A stretch of DNA of 9,467 nt from Pseudomonadota bacterium (GTDB lineage Bacteria; Pseudomonadota; Alphaproteobacteria; Rhizobiales; Beijerinckiaceae): assembly GCA_023452965.1 (NCBI GenBank), contig JAEXUU010000065.1, positions 1-9,467 of the forward strand, in the 5' to 3' direction. Positions 1-7,180 of this stretch are shown here, piece by piece. The stretch's first letter is position 1; each line of letters opens with the position of its first letter. Position numbers and translations under genes: made by a program. Below the pieces are notes generated by a model. That model was given only the letters and a program-made list of their open reading frames with translations. It was not told the origin of the DNA and made no database searches.

Positions 1-240
1 GCGCTGTCCAGCGAAGGCCGGCTCTATTCCTACTCCGTGGTCCATCAAGCGCCGAAGGGTTGGAAGGTGCCTTATGCCCTTGGCTACGTAGACCTTCCCG
101 AAGGGGTCCGGGTCCTCGCGCATATCGATGCGCCGCTTCAAGCCATCGCGATCGACCAGCTGGTCAGGCTCTCGCTCGGGGTCGTCGCAACGGATGCCTC
201 GGGCGCCGATCTCTCCACCTACACCTTCGTTCCGGCGTGA
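1..240 (+). CDS. DUF35 OB-fold acyl-CoA-associated protein, C-terminal part (5' end outside window)
   Basis: The frame is open from the first base and stops at TGA 238-240, giving 79 visible residues. The visible part looks like the OB-fold half of the 'Zn-ribbon domain-containing OB-fold protein' (DUF35) family: a beta strand LYSYSVVHQAP, then VPYALGYVDLPEGVRV, then AHID, and a closing strand with TYTFVPA. The N-terminal zinc-ribbon cysteines expected in this family would lie upstream and cannot be seen. In known systems DUF35 proteins bind thiolase-fold partners and help present acyl-CoA substrates, for example archaeal acetoacetyl-CoA thiolase/HMG-CoA synthase complexes and the Ltp2 steroid aldolase. 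The next gene here is such a thiolase, 11 bases downstream, which supports the call. The role as accessory subunit of that thiolase is inference. Confidence 0.85.
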   Translation, partial: ALSSEGRLYSYSVVHQAPKGWKVPYALGYVDLPEGVRVLAHIDAPLQAIAIDQLVRLSLGVVATDASGADLSTYTFVPA

Positions 241-251
241 GGAGCCCGTTC

Positions 252-1406
252 ATGAACACCGCATCGCTGCGCGAGGTCTGCGTCGTCGGAACGGGCCTCG
301 TTCCGTTCGGCAAGCAGCCGGACAAGACGCTCGCCGAGATCGCCTGGCCCGCCGTGAGGGACGCCATCCTGGAATCCGAACTGCCGCCGAAGCAGATCGA
401 CGCCGTCTTCTGCGGCACGGCGCTCGGCGGCATGCTCGCCGGCCAGCGCATCATGAAATCGCTCGGTATCAGCGGCATGGCGATCATCAATGTCGAGAAT
501 GCCTGCTCGTCGAGCTCCTCGGCGCTCTCCGTCGCCTGGCTCTCGGTCGCCAGCGGCCAGCATGACGTCGTGGTCGTGATCGGCGCCGAGAAGCTGACCA
601 AGTTCGGCGGCGGCACGCTGCCGCTGGAGCGCGAGGACTGGGAGGTCAACCAGGGCATGGTGATGCCGGCGCTCTATGCGATGCGCGCGCGCCGTTACAT
701 GCACGAATACGGGCTGACGGAAGCGCAACTCGCCCAGGTCTCGGTCAAGGCGCATGATCACGGTGCGCTGAACCCCTATGCCCAAATCCGCAAGCGTGTG
801 ACGCTCGACGAGGTGATGTCGGCGCGCCCGGTCACCGACCCCTTCACCCTCTGGCATTGCTGCCCGACCGGGGACGGCGCCGCGGCGGTCGTCCTCGCCG
901 CCGGCGACATCGCCCGTAGGGGCGACGCCAAGCCGGTGCGTGTCGCCGCCTCCGAGGTCACCTCCGGCATCTACACCGACCACTACCGCGACATGACCTG
1001 GGCGGAGCTGACCGCGCGAGGCGCCAAGGGCGCCTATGAGATGGCCGGCATCGGCCCGAAGGATATCGACGTCGCCGAGATCCATGACGCCTTCACCATA
1101 GCCGAGCTGATGTATTACGAGGCCTTCGGCTTCTGCGAGCGGGGCGGGGCCTACGAGCTTCTCGACAGCGGTGCGACTTCGCTCGGCGGCAAGCGGCCGG
1201 TCAATCCGTCCGGCGGCCTCCTGTCGCGCGGGCATCCGATCGGCGCGACCGGGGTCGCCCAGGCCGTCGAGATCACGCGGCAGCTCCAGGGCCGCGCCGG
1301 CGGGCATCAGGTCGAGGGCGCGCGCACCGGGCTGACCCATGCCACGGGCGGCGGCATCGCCGGCCTCGACCATGGCGCCTGCTCGATCCACGTGTTCGCC
1401 CGATGA
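252..1406 (+). CDS. SCP2-type (lipid-transfer-like) thiolase family protein
   Basis: Protein of 384 residues, the usual length for the SCP2/nondecarboxylating thiolase family. The start at 252 is chosen because it sits 7 bases after a GAGGAG site (239-244) and just after the DUF35 stop; the in-frame ATG at 60 lies inside the upstream gene. The nucleophilic cysteine is C85 in VENACSSSSSAL. Further family motifs are IHDAF (H278), NPSGGLLSRGHPIGATG (H328 in the GHPIGATG box) and a C-terminal THATGGGIAG. The second cysteine of classical degradative thiolases (CxG) is replaced by H363-A, as is usual in the SCP2-like branch. The family catalyses CoA-dependent cleavage or formation of beta-ketoacyl-CoA, and some DUF35-paired members act as retro-aldolases. 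C85 is kept, so true thiolase chemistry is possible. It probably forms a complex with the upstream DUF35 protein in the cytoplasm and does the last C-C cleavage of the pathway. Its stop overlaps the next start (ATGA). Confidence 0.9.
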   Translation: MNTASLREVCVVGTGLVPFGKQPDKTLAEIAWPAVRDAILESELPPKQIDAVFCGTALGGMLAGQRIMKSLGISGMAIINVENACSSSSSALSVAWLSVASGQHDVVVVIGAEKLTKFGGGTLPLEREDWEVNQGMVMPALYAMRARRYMHEYGLTEAQLAQVSVKAHDHGALNPYAQIRKRVTLDEVMSARPVTDPFTLWHCCPTGDGAAAVVLAAGDIARRGDAKPVRVAASEVTSGIYTDHYRDMTWAELTARGAKGAYEMAGIGPKDIDVAEIHDAFTIAELMYYEAFGFCERGGAYELLDSGATSLGGKRPVNPSGGLLSRGHPIGATGVAQAVEITRQLQGRAGGHQVEGARTGLTHATGGGIAGLDHGACSIHVFAR

Positions 1407-2263
1407 AGCCGGCTCCCTTCGACTATCACGCGCCGGCGACGCTCGCCGAGGCGGTCGGCCTGCTCGCCAGCCTGGAGAACGCAAAGCTCCTCGCCGGCGG
1501 CCAGTCGCTCGTGCCGATGATGAACTTCCGCTATCTGCTGCCGGATCATCTCGTCGATCTGAACGGCATCGCCGAGCTCGCCGGCATCACCCTTCTGGGC
1601 GATCGCCTGCGGATCGGCGCGATGACGCGCCAGCGCGAGCTGGAGTTCTCGGAGGTCGTGGCGCAACGCTGCCCGCTGCTCAAGGAGGCGCTGGCGCATG
1701 TCGGCCATCGCCAGACGCGCAATCGCGGCACGATCGGCGGCAGTCTCTCGCATTTCGATCCATCCGCCGAGCAGCCGACGGTCTGCGCCGCTCATGACGC
1801 GGTGATCGAGATCGCCTCGCCAGGCGGGATGCGGCGGGTGCCCTTCGCCGAGTTCGGGCTCGACTTCATGACGACGGCAGTCGGGCCGGATGAAGTCCTG
1901 AGCGCGATCGAGCTGCCGCTCTGGTCGCCGGGCCATGGCTGGGGCTTCCATGAGTTTGCGCGCCGACGAGGCGACTTCGCGATCGTCGCGAGCGCAGCTT
2001 TGATCGAGCGCGACGGCTCAGGCCGGATCGCGCGGGCCTCGGTGACGCTCGCGGGAACCGGGATCGGGCCGCTGCGCCTGCCGCGGCTCGAGCAAGCACT
2101 CGTCGGTATCGCCCCCGAACCCGGTGCCCTCGCCGAGGCGGCGGCGCTCGCCGCCGAGATCGACGCCGTCTCGGACATCCATGCCAGTGGCGATTATCGC
2201 CGGCATCTCGCGCGCGTGCTGACCGGCCGGGCGCTGGCAGACGCCGCGCGCCGCGCCGGCTGA
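1403..2263 (+). CDS. Xanthine dehydrogenase family protein, FAD-binding (medium) subunit
   Basis: Protein of 286 residues, standard for the separate FAD subunit (CoxM/CutM/NdhF-like) of molybdenum hydroxylases. It starts MKPAPFDYHAPATLAEAV, typical of the family. The two FAD pyrophosphate-binding motifs are present: AGGQS at residues 31-35 and TIGGS at 110-114, followed by HFDPSAEQP. It passes electrons from the [2Fe-2S] clusters of the small subunit to FAD and on to an acceptor. It has only isolated cysteines (C90, C128), so it lacks the four-cysteine [4Fe-4S] loop of 4-hydroxybenzoyl-CoA reductase; that argues for an oxidising hydroxylase rather than a ring reductase. The start overlaps the thiolase stop as ATGA (1403-1406). 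I see no good Shine-Dalgarno sequence before it, so its translation is probably coupled to the thiolase gene. The gene order FAD, Fe-S, Mo is common for this enzyme class. Confidence 0.93.
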   Translation: MKPAPFDYHAPATLAEAVGLLASLENAKLLAGGQSLVPMMNFRYLLPDHLVDLNGIAELAGITLLGDRLRIGAMTRQRELEFSEVVAQRCPLLKEALAHVGHRQTRNRGTIGGSLSHFDPSAEQPTVCAAHDAVIEIASPGGMRRVPFAEFGLDFMTTAVGPDEVLSAIELPLWSPGHGWGFHEFARRRGDFAIVASAALIERDGSGRIARASVTLAGTGIGPLRLPRLEQALVGIAPEPGALAEAAALAAEIDAVSDIHASGDYRRHLARVLTGRALADAARRAG

Positions 2264-2539
2264 GGACAGATCATGACCAAGAAAACCGTGAAACTCACAG
2301 TCAACGGCAAGTCCTACGAGGCGGTGATCGACCCGCGCCTGACCCTCGCCGATTTCCTGCGCCACGCGCTCGACCTGACCGGCACCCATGTCGGCTGCGA
2401 GCATGGCGTCTGCGGCGCCTGCACAGTCCTGGTCGATGGCCGCTCGGCGCGCTCCTGCCTGATGTTCGCCGTGCAGGCGAACGGACGCGATGTCACGACG
2501 ATCGAGGGGCTCGCTCCGGCGGGTGGCGAGCTCAATGTC

Positions 2540-2542
2540 TAG
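2540..2542 (+). other. In-frame TAG (amber) codon within the [2Fe-2S] subunit frame
   Basis: The codons read GAG CTC AAT GTC TAG CAG CGC GCC TTC. In homologues this place sits in the linker between the two cluster domains, in a segment resembling GELHPVQQAF, where the residue matching the TAG is usually hydrophobic (V, L, I). TTG (Leu) to TAG needs one change; CAG (Gln) to TAG is another one-base route. The alpha/beta-hydrolase gene in this window ends with TAG, so there is no sign that TAG is reassigned here. Confidence 0.92.
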
Positions 2543-2746
2543 CAGCGCGCCTTCAGGGAACACCACGCGCTGCAATGCGGCTTCTGCACGCCGGGCATGC
2601 TGCCCACCCTGCCCGAGCTGCTGCGCGACAACCCAGCGCCGACAGAAGAGGAGGTGCGCGACGTGATCACCGGAAATCTCTGCCGCTGCACCGGCTATGC
2701 CGGCATCGTCGCGGCGGCCCACGACGCCCCCCAGCGGCTGCGCGCC

Positions 2747-2753
2747 GGGGAGG
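2747..2753 (+). promoter_or_regulatory. Ribosome binding site for the molybdopterin subunit gene
   Basis: GGGGAGG lies 8 bases before ATG 2762 and inside the last codons of the [2Fe-2S] frame. It gives the Mo subunit its own initiation site. This matters because ribosomes stopping at the amber codon at 2540 would leave about 200 bases untranslated before this gene. Confidence 0.6.
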
Positions 2754-2761
2754 TTTGAGCC

Positions 2762-5116
2762 ATGGGCGTCAAACAGTTCGGAGCCCGCGTCGCGCGCCTC
2801 GAGGACCCGGCCCTGCTGACCGGCCGCGGTCGCTATGTCGACGACATCAAGCTGCCCGGCATGCTGCATGCCTGCTTCGTGCGCTCGCCGCACGCCCATG
2901 CCCGTCTCGGCGCAATCGACGCCGAAACCGCGCGCCAGATGCCGGGCGTGCATGCGGTGCTGACGGCGGACGATCTGCCGGGCGCGATGGCGAACTCACG
3001 GATGCCGATGCTCGTCCCCAATGCCGCGATCGCGGCCCTGCGGACCCAGCATTGCCTGGCGCGCGAGGAGGTCTGCTATGTCGGCCAGGCCTTCGCCGCC
3101 GTGCTCGCAGAAAGCCGCTATCTCGCCGAGGATGCCGCCAATGCCGTCTTTGCGGATCTCGATCCGCTGCCGGCGGTGAGCGATTGCAAGGCGGCGGTCC
3201 AGCCGGGTTCCCCGGTCGCCCATGCCGACCTGCCCGACAATGTCGCCTCGACCTTCAAGATGGCCTATGGCGACGCCTCCGCCGCCTTCGCCGGGGCGGC
3301 ACATGTCTTCAAGGAGACGCTGTTCCAGCATCGCGGCGGCGGCATGGCTCTGGAGACGCGCGGCGTCGTCGCGCAATACGACAAGGCGGGCGACATGCTC
3401 ACCGTCTGGTCGGCGACGCAGACCCCGCATATCGGCCGGCGCATGATCGCCGACCTGCTCGGGCGCAGCGTCGAGAAGATCCGCGTCGTCGCCCCCGATG
3501 TCGGCGGCGGCTTCGGCCCGAAGGCGATCTTCTACCCGGAAGAGGCGGTGATCGCCGCGGCGGCGCTGTCTCTCGGGGTTCCCGTGAAGTGGACAGAAGA
3601 CCGGCGCGAGCATTTCCTCTGCGCGACACAGGAGCGCGACCAGCACTGGGAGGTCGAGATCGCGGTCGATCCCGAGGGCCGTATCAAGGGCGTGCGCGGC
3701 AGCCTGCTGCACGACACCGGCGCCTTCGTGCCCTGGGGCGTGATCATGCCCTATATCGCGGCCGCGACCATGCCCGGCCCCTATGTCCTGCCGGCCTATG
3801 AACTCGACGTGACGGTGGCGCTGACCAACAAGGTCGCGACAACGCCGGTGCGCGGCGCCGGCCGGCCGCAGGCGGTCTTCGCCATGGAGCGATTGATGGA
3901 CCGCGTGGCGAGCGAACTCGCACTCGACCCCGCGGAGGTCAGGCGGCGCAACTTCATCCAGCCGGAACAGATGCCCTATTCGGTGGGGCTCACCTTCCGC
4001 GATGGCAAGCCGCTGGTCTATGACAGCGGCGATTATCCCAAGGCGCAGGCCGAGGCTCTGGCCTTGGCCGAGTACGACGGCTTCCCGGCCAGGCAGGCCG
4101 AGGGCCGCCGGCAGGGGCGTTATCTCGGCATCGGCATCGCCAACTATGTCGAAGGCACGGGGCTCGGTCCGTTCGAGGGGGTCACCATCCGGATCCAGCA
4201 GAACGGCAAGGTCGCGGTCGCGACCGGCGCCACCAATCAGGGGCAGGGCACCCGCACTACGCTGTCCCAGATCGTGGCGGATCGGCTCGGCTGCCGGATC
4301 GAGGACATCGAGATGAGCATCGGCGACACTGCGACGATCGCCAATGGCGTCGGCGCCTTCGCCAGCCGCCAGGCGGTCAATGCCGGCTCCTCGGCGGCCA
4401 TGGCGGCCGATGTCGTGCGCCAACAGGTGTTGAAGCTCGCGGCAAGGGCGCTCGGGGTTCCGGAAGCCGAGATCGCGATCGAGGACGGGCGGGCGACGGC
4501 GCTCGGTGGCAACAAGCCGGAGATCGGCTTCGGCGAGCTCGCCAGGATGTCGCAGGGCATGCCCGGTTTCTCGATGCAGGCGGGTGACCAGCCGGGGCTG
4601 GAGCACACCGCCTATTTCACGCCGCCGCAGGCGTCATACTGCAGCGGCACCCATGTCGTGGAGGTCGAGGTCGAGATCGAGACAGGCGCGGTGCGGATTC
4701 TCGGCTACAGCGTCGCCCATGACAGCGGCAACATCATCAACCCGCTGATCGTCGACGGACAGGTCCAGGGCGGCGTCGCGCACGGCATCGGCAACGCGAT
4801 GTTCGAATTCATGAAATACGACGAGAACGCTCAGCCGCTGACCACGACGTTCGCCGACTATCTGATGCCGATGGCGACGGATGTGCCGGATTGCCGGATC
4901 GCCCATGTCGAGACGCCGAGCCCGCTCAATCCGCTCGGGGTCAAGGGGGCGGGCGAGGGCGGCACCATCCCCGCCGCGGCGGCGATCGTCTCCGCGATCG
5001 AGAATGCGCTAGGACCGTTCGGCGTCCGCTTCGCCGAGACGCCGCTCACCCCAGAGCGCATCGTGGACGCGCTCGCCGAGGCGGGCGCCTATCGGAGAAC
5101 AGTCAATGGCCGGTAA
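2762..5116 (+). CDS. Xanthine dehydrogenase family molybdopterin-binding (large, catalytic) subunit
   Basis: Protein of 784 residues, the normal length of a CoxL/CutL-like subunit. The N-terminal domain starts GARVARLEDPALLTGRGRYVDD and continues LPGMLHACFVRSPHAHA. The molybdenum cofactor motifs follow: VGGGFGPK (GGGFG at 248-252), PVRGAGRPQ (RGAGRP at 364-369), ATNQGQGTRTT (about 490-500), GDTATIANGVGAF (521-533) and GVKGAGEGG with E732, the expected catalytic base that activates the Mo-bound water. It lacks the AYxCSFR loop of true (form I) CO dehydrogenase, so it is a form II hydroxylase and should not be called CO dehydrogenase. Such enzymes hydroxylate or dehydrogenate heteroaromatics, aldehydes or aryl-CoA thioesters; the substrate here is unknown. 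No XdhC/CoxDEF-type maturation gene is in the window. The start is 3 bases after the [2Fe-2S] stop. Its end overlaps the IclR gene by 11 bases. Its small-subunit partner carries an internal stop. Confidence 0.93.
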   Translation: MGVKQFGARVARLEDPALLTGRGRYVDDIKLPGMLHACFVRSPHAHARLGAIDAETARQMPGVHAVLTADDLPGAMANSRMPMLVPNAAIAALRTQHCLAREEVCYVGQAFAAVLAESRYLAEDAANAVFADLDPLPAVSDCKAAVQPGSPVAHADLPDNVASTFKMAYGDASAAFAGAAHVFKETLFQHRGGGMALETRGVVAQYDKAGDMLTVWSATQTPHIGRRMIADLLGRSVEKIRVVAPDVGGGFGPKAIFYPEEAVIAAAALSLGVPVKWTEDRREHFLCATQERDQHWEVEIAVDPEGRIKGVRGSLLHDTGAFVPWGVIMPYIAAATMPGPYVLPAYELDVTVALTNKVATTPVRGAGRPQAVFAMERLMDRVASELALDPAEVRRRNFIQPEQMPYSVGLTFRDGKPLVYDSGDYPKAQAEALALAEYDGFPARQAEGRRQGRYLGIGIANYVEGTGLGPFEGVTIRIQQNGKVAVATGATNQGQGTRTTLSQIVADRLGCRIEDIEMSIGDTATIANGVGAFASRQAVNAGSSAAMAADVVRQQVLKLAARALGVPEAEIAIEDGRATALGGNKPEIGFGELARMSQGMPGFSMQAGDQPGLEHTAYFTPPQASYCSGTHVVEVEVEIETGAVRILGYSVAHDSGNIINPLIVDGQVQGGVAHGIGNAMFEFMKYDENAQPLTTTFADYLMPMATDVPDCRIAHVETPSPLNPLGVKGAGEGGTIPAAAAIVSAIENALGPFGVRFAETPLTPERIVDALAEAGAYRRTVNGR
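5094..5099 (+). promoter_or_regulatory. Ribosome binding site for the IclR gene, inside the Mo subunit gene
   Basis: GGAGAA lies 6 bases before ATG 5106, within the last codons of the large subunit gene. It supports the start at 5106 and an 11-base overlap between the two genes. Confidence 0.55.
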
Positions 5117-5912
5117 GGGCGAGTCGCTCGGTACGGTGCAGCGCGTGGTCGAGGTGCTGCGCCACCTCGCCGAGCGCGGGGACACGACGATCAAGGATCT
5201 GTCGGCCGCGATCGGCCTCGTGCCCAGCACCTGCCATCGCATGCTCGATCTCCTGGTCAAGGAAGGGCTGGCGGAACAGGCGGGCGAGCGGCGAGGCTAT
5301 CATCTCGGGCCGGAGTTCTTCCGGCTCGCGGCGCTGGTCAACACCCGCCAGGACATCCGCAGCCTGGCCCGGCCCTTCCTGCAACAGGTCGTCGACGCTT
5401 GCGACGAGACCTGCGTGCTGTGCCTCTACGTGCCGGCCGACCGCAACATGATCTTCGCCGAGAAGAGCGATTCGAGTCAGCTGCTACGCTACCAGCTGAA
5501 GCTCAACAGCCCGCAGCCCGTGCTCTGGGGCGCGAGCGGACGCGCCATCCTCGCCCATCTCCCGCGGGAGGACCGCCGTCGGATCTATGAGGAGGCGGAG
5601 GACGCGCCGGCTTCACACGAGAAGCGTCCGCCGCTCGAGGAGCTGGAGGCCGAGCTCTCTGCGATCCGCGCCCGCGGCTATGCAGTCTCGCACGGCCAGA
5701 AGATCGTCGGGGCCGTCGGCATCAACTCTGCCGTCTTCAACGCCGCAGGCGTCGTTGTCGGCAGCCTGGGCGTCACCGTTCCCCAGCAGCGCATGGTCGC
5801 GACCGACGAGGCCAAGCTCGGCCTGCTGGTGCGCCAGCACGCGGCCGCTCTGTCGCATGCGCTGGGCGCGCCCCTGTCCAAGCCAGCCGAAAACGAGATC
5901 ATCCCCGCATGA
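5106..5912 (+). CDS. IclR family transcriptional regulator
   Basis: Protein of 268 residues, the normal length. The N-terminal winged helix-turn-helix covers about residues 7-68: SLGTVQRVVEVLRHLAE, then a TTIKDLSAAIGLVPSTCHRM stretch whose recognition helix is near residues 40-52, then the wing GYHLGPEFFRLAAL. The rest (about 83-255) is the IclR effector-binding, GAF-like domain, with LWGASGRAILAHLP, a segment ARGYAVSHGQKIVGAVGINSAV split over 190-210, and GSLGVTVP. It probably binds a pathway acid or CoA ester and controls the operon. It is encoded in the middle of the operon on the same strand, overlapping the large subunit gene by 11 bases and the CoA-transferase gene by 4 (ATGA). It is therefore co-transcribed with the genes it likely controls, which implies autoregulation. 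No operator is visible, since no intergenic DNA lies beside it. Whether it activates or represses cannot be told. Confidence 0.93.
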   Translation: MAGKGESLGTVQRVVEVLRHLAERGDTTIKDLSAAIGLVPSTCHRMLDLLVKEGLAEQAGERRGYHLGPEFFRLAALVNTRQDIRSLARPFLQQVVDACDETCVLCLYVPADRNMIFAEKSDSSQLLRYQLKLNSPQPVLWGASGRAILAHLPREDRRRIYEEAEDAPASHEKRPPLEELEAELSAIRARGYAVSHGQKIVGAVGINSAVFNAAGVVVGSLGVTVPQQRMVATDEAKLGLLVRQHAAALSHALGAPLSKPAENEIIPA

Positions 5913-7180
5913 ATGCTCACGCTTCCCCGCAAGGGCCGACCGGCGAAGGGCCGCTGCGTCATCTGCGCGTCCTCGACCTGACCCAGTTCCTCTCCGGCCC
6001 CTATGCCACCCAGATCCTCGGCGACCTCGGCGCCGGCATCATCAAGGTGGAGACGCCGGACGGCGACATGACGCGCGTGCTGCCGCCGCATTTCGTCGGG
6101 CCCGACAGCGCCTATTACCTCAGCGTCAACCGCAACAAGCGCAGCCTTGCCGTCGACATGAAGACGCAGGAAGGACGCGATCTCGTCCGCGACCTCGCCC
6201 TCGCCAGCGATGTCGTGATCGAGAATTTCCGGCCCGGCGTGATCGAGCGGCTCGGCCTGTCCTTTGCCGATCTCTCGGCAAGCAAGCCGGAGCTGATCTG
6301 GTGCTCGATCAGCGGCTTCGGCCAGGACGGTCCGTATCGCGACCGGCCCGCCTACGACATGATCGTCCAGGCGATGTCCGGCGGCATGTCGCTGACTGGC
6401 GAGACGGACGGCCATTCCGTCCGCTCGGGCATCCCGCTTGGCGACCTCGCGGCCGGCATGTACGGCGTCATTGGCATTCTCGCCGCGCTTTCCGACCGGG
6501 ACCGCACCGGTAAGGGCCGCTGCGTCGACATCGCGATGCTCGACTGCCAGATCTCGATGCTGAGCTACCAGGCTGCCTACTACCTGGCTTCGGGCCATGC
6601 GCCCGGCCGGCAGGGCCGCGGCCACGCCTCGATCCCGACCTATCGCTCCTTCACCTGCGGCGATGGCGCCGACGTCGTGATTACCGCCAACACCGAGCGC
6701 ATGTGGAAGGCGCTTTGCGAAGTGCTCGGCCGCCCCGATCTCGCCGAGGACGAGCGCTTCCGCGTCAACCAACTGCGCTATCGCAACCGCCACGCCCTAT
6801 GGGAGATCATCGAGGCGATCTTCGCGACGCGACCGGCCGCCGCTTGGGTCGAGGCGCTGGTTGCGGCCGAGATCCCGGCCGCTGCCGTGAACACGCTCGA
6901 CCGCAGCCTGAACGACCAGCAGGTGCTCTACCGGAACATGGTGCTGCAGCTCCCTGGCCGCGATGGCGAGGTGCTGAGGGTCGCGGGCAATCCGGTGAAA
7001 TTCGTAGGCGAGGCCGAGGTCGCGCACCGCTTCCCGCCGCGGCTCGGCGATGACGAGGACGCCGTCTTTTCGGAGCTGCTGAAGCTCAGCGCCGAGCGGA
7101 TCGAAAGCCTGCGTCAGAGCGGGGTCATCGGCAGGCGTGTGACGGCCGCGCAGCAGGGGCAGAAGGAGGCGAGGGCATGA
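5909..7180 (+). CDS. Class III (CaiB/BaiF) acyl-CoA transferase
   Basis: Protein of 423 residues, within the family range. After a short variable N-terminus it shows LRVLDLTQFLSGPYATQILG, then DLGAGIIKVETPDGD, NRNKRSLAVDMKTQEGRDL, and DVVIENFRPGVIERLGL, all hallmarks of the family. The catalytic aspartate that forms the acyl-anhydride and acyl-CoA adducts is expected at D179 in IPLGDLAAGMYGVIG. These enzymes move CoA from one acyl-CoA to a free carboxylate without ATP. There is no acyl-CoA ligase in the window, so this gene is the best candidate for activating the pathway's acid; donor and acceptor are unknown. ATG 5909 overlaps the IclR stop (ATGA) and has only a weak ribosome site, which suggests translational coupling. 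Its own stop overlaps the next start in the same way. Confidence 0.93.
   Translation: MNAHASPQGPTGEGPLRHLRVLDLTQFLSGPYATQILGDLGAGIIKVETPDGDMTRVLPPHFVGPDSAYYLSVNRNKRSLAVDMKTQEGRDLVRDLALASDVVIENFRPGVIERLGLSFADLSASKPELIWCSISGFGQDGPYRDRPAYDMIVQAMSGGMSLTGETDGHSVRSGIPLGDLAAGMYGVIGILAALSDRDRTGKGRCVDIAMLDCQISMLSYQAAYYLASGHAPGRQGRGHASIPTYRSFTCGDGADVVITANTERMWKALCEVLGRPDLAEDERFRVNQLRYRNRHALWEIIEAIFATRPAAAWVEALVAAEIPAAAVNTLDRSLNDQQVLYRNMVLQLPGRDGEVLRVAGNPVKFVGEAEVAHRFPPRLGDDEDAVFSELLKLSAERIESLRQSGVIGRRVTAAQQGQKEARA
7163..7169 (+). promoter_or_regulatory. Strong ribosome binding site for the crotonase-family gene
   Basis: AAGGAGG lies 7 bases before ATG 7177, inside the end of the CoA-transferase gene. 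It is the closest match to the ideal Shine-Dalgarno sequence in the window and fixes the start at 7177. Confidence 0.6.

Larger units (their letters stand above)
2273..2758 (+). pseudogene. Xanthine dehydrogenase family [2Fe-2S] subunit, interrupted by an in-frame amber codon
   Basis: One continuous frame runs from ATG 2273 to TGA 2756-2758 (161 codons before the stop), the normal length of a CoxS/CutS/NdhS-like small subunit, but codon 90 is TAG (2540-2542). The first 89 residues hold the plant-type ferredoxin domain with C42, C47, C50 and C62 (GCEHGVCGACTVLVDG, then SCL). After the TAG the same frame continues QRAFREHHALQCGFCTPGM with C102 and C105, and then GNLCRCTGY with C137 and C139, the second [2Fe-2S] domain next to the molybdenum site. 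Both halves match the family well and no bases seem lost or gained, so one base change or base-call error explains the break. If the stop is real, the 89-residue product keeps only the distal cluster and the enzyme should not pass electrons from Mo to FAD. The start is backed by GAGGA at 2262-2266. Readthrough or suppression cannot be excluded. Confidence 0.9.

Noticed and set aside
60..251. N-terminal extension of the thiolase frame to ATG 60
   Set aside because: The extra 64 codons lie inside the DUF35 gene in another frame and encode an arginine- and proline-rich stretch unlike any thiolase. ATG 252 has a good ribosome site and a proper thiolase N-terminus.
219..1484. Minus-strand open frame of 421 codons opposite the thiolase gene
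   Set aside because: It is a shadow of the thiolase frame and shows no family motifs.
2575..3801. Open frame of 408 codons overlapping the [2Fe-2S] and Mo subunit genes
   Set aside because: It is a shadow in a different frame, with arginine-rich translation. The true continuation of the [2Fe-2S] gene is in the frame of ATG 2273.
2996..4606. Long minus-strand open frame of 536 codons opposite the Mo subunit gene
   Set aside because: It is antisense to a well-supported gene in GC-rich DNA, where such frames arise from codon bias. Its translation is rich in R, G, D and H with no recognisable domain.
2762..5116. Calling the hydroxylase an aerobic CO dehydrogenase (coxL)
   Set aside because: The AYxCSFR active-site loop needed for form I CO dehydrogenase is absent; the loop here is PVRGAGR.
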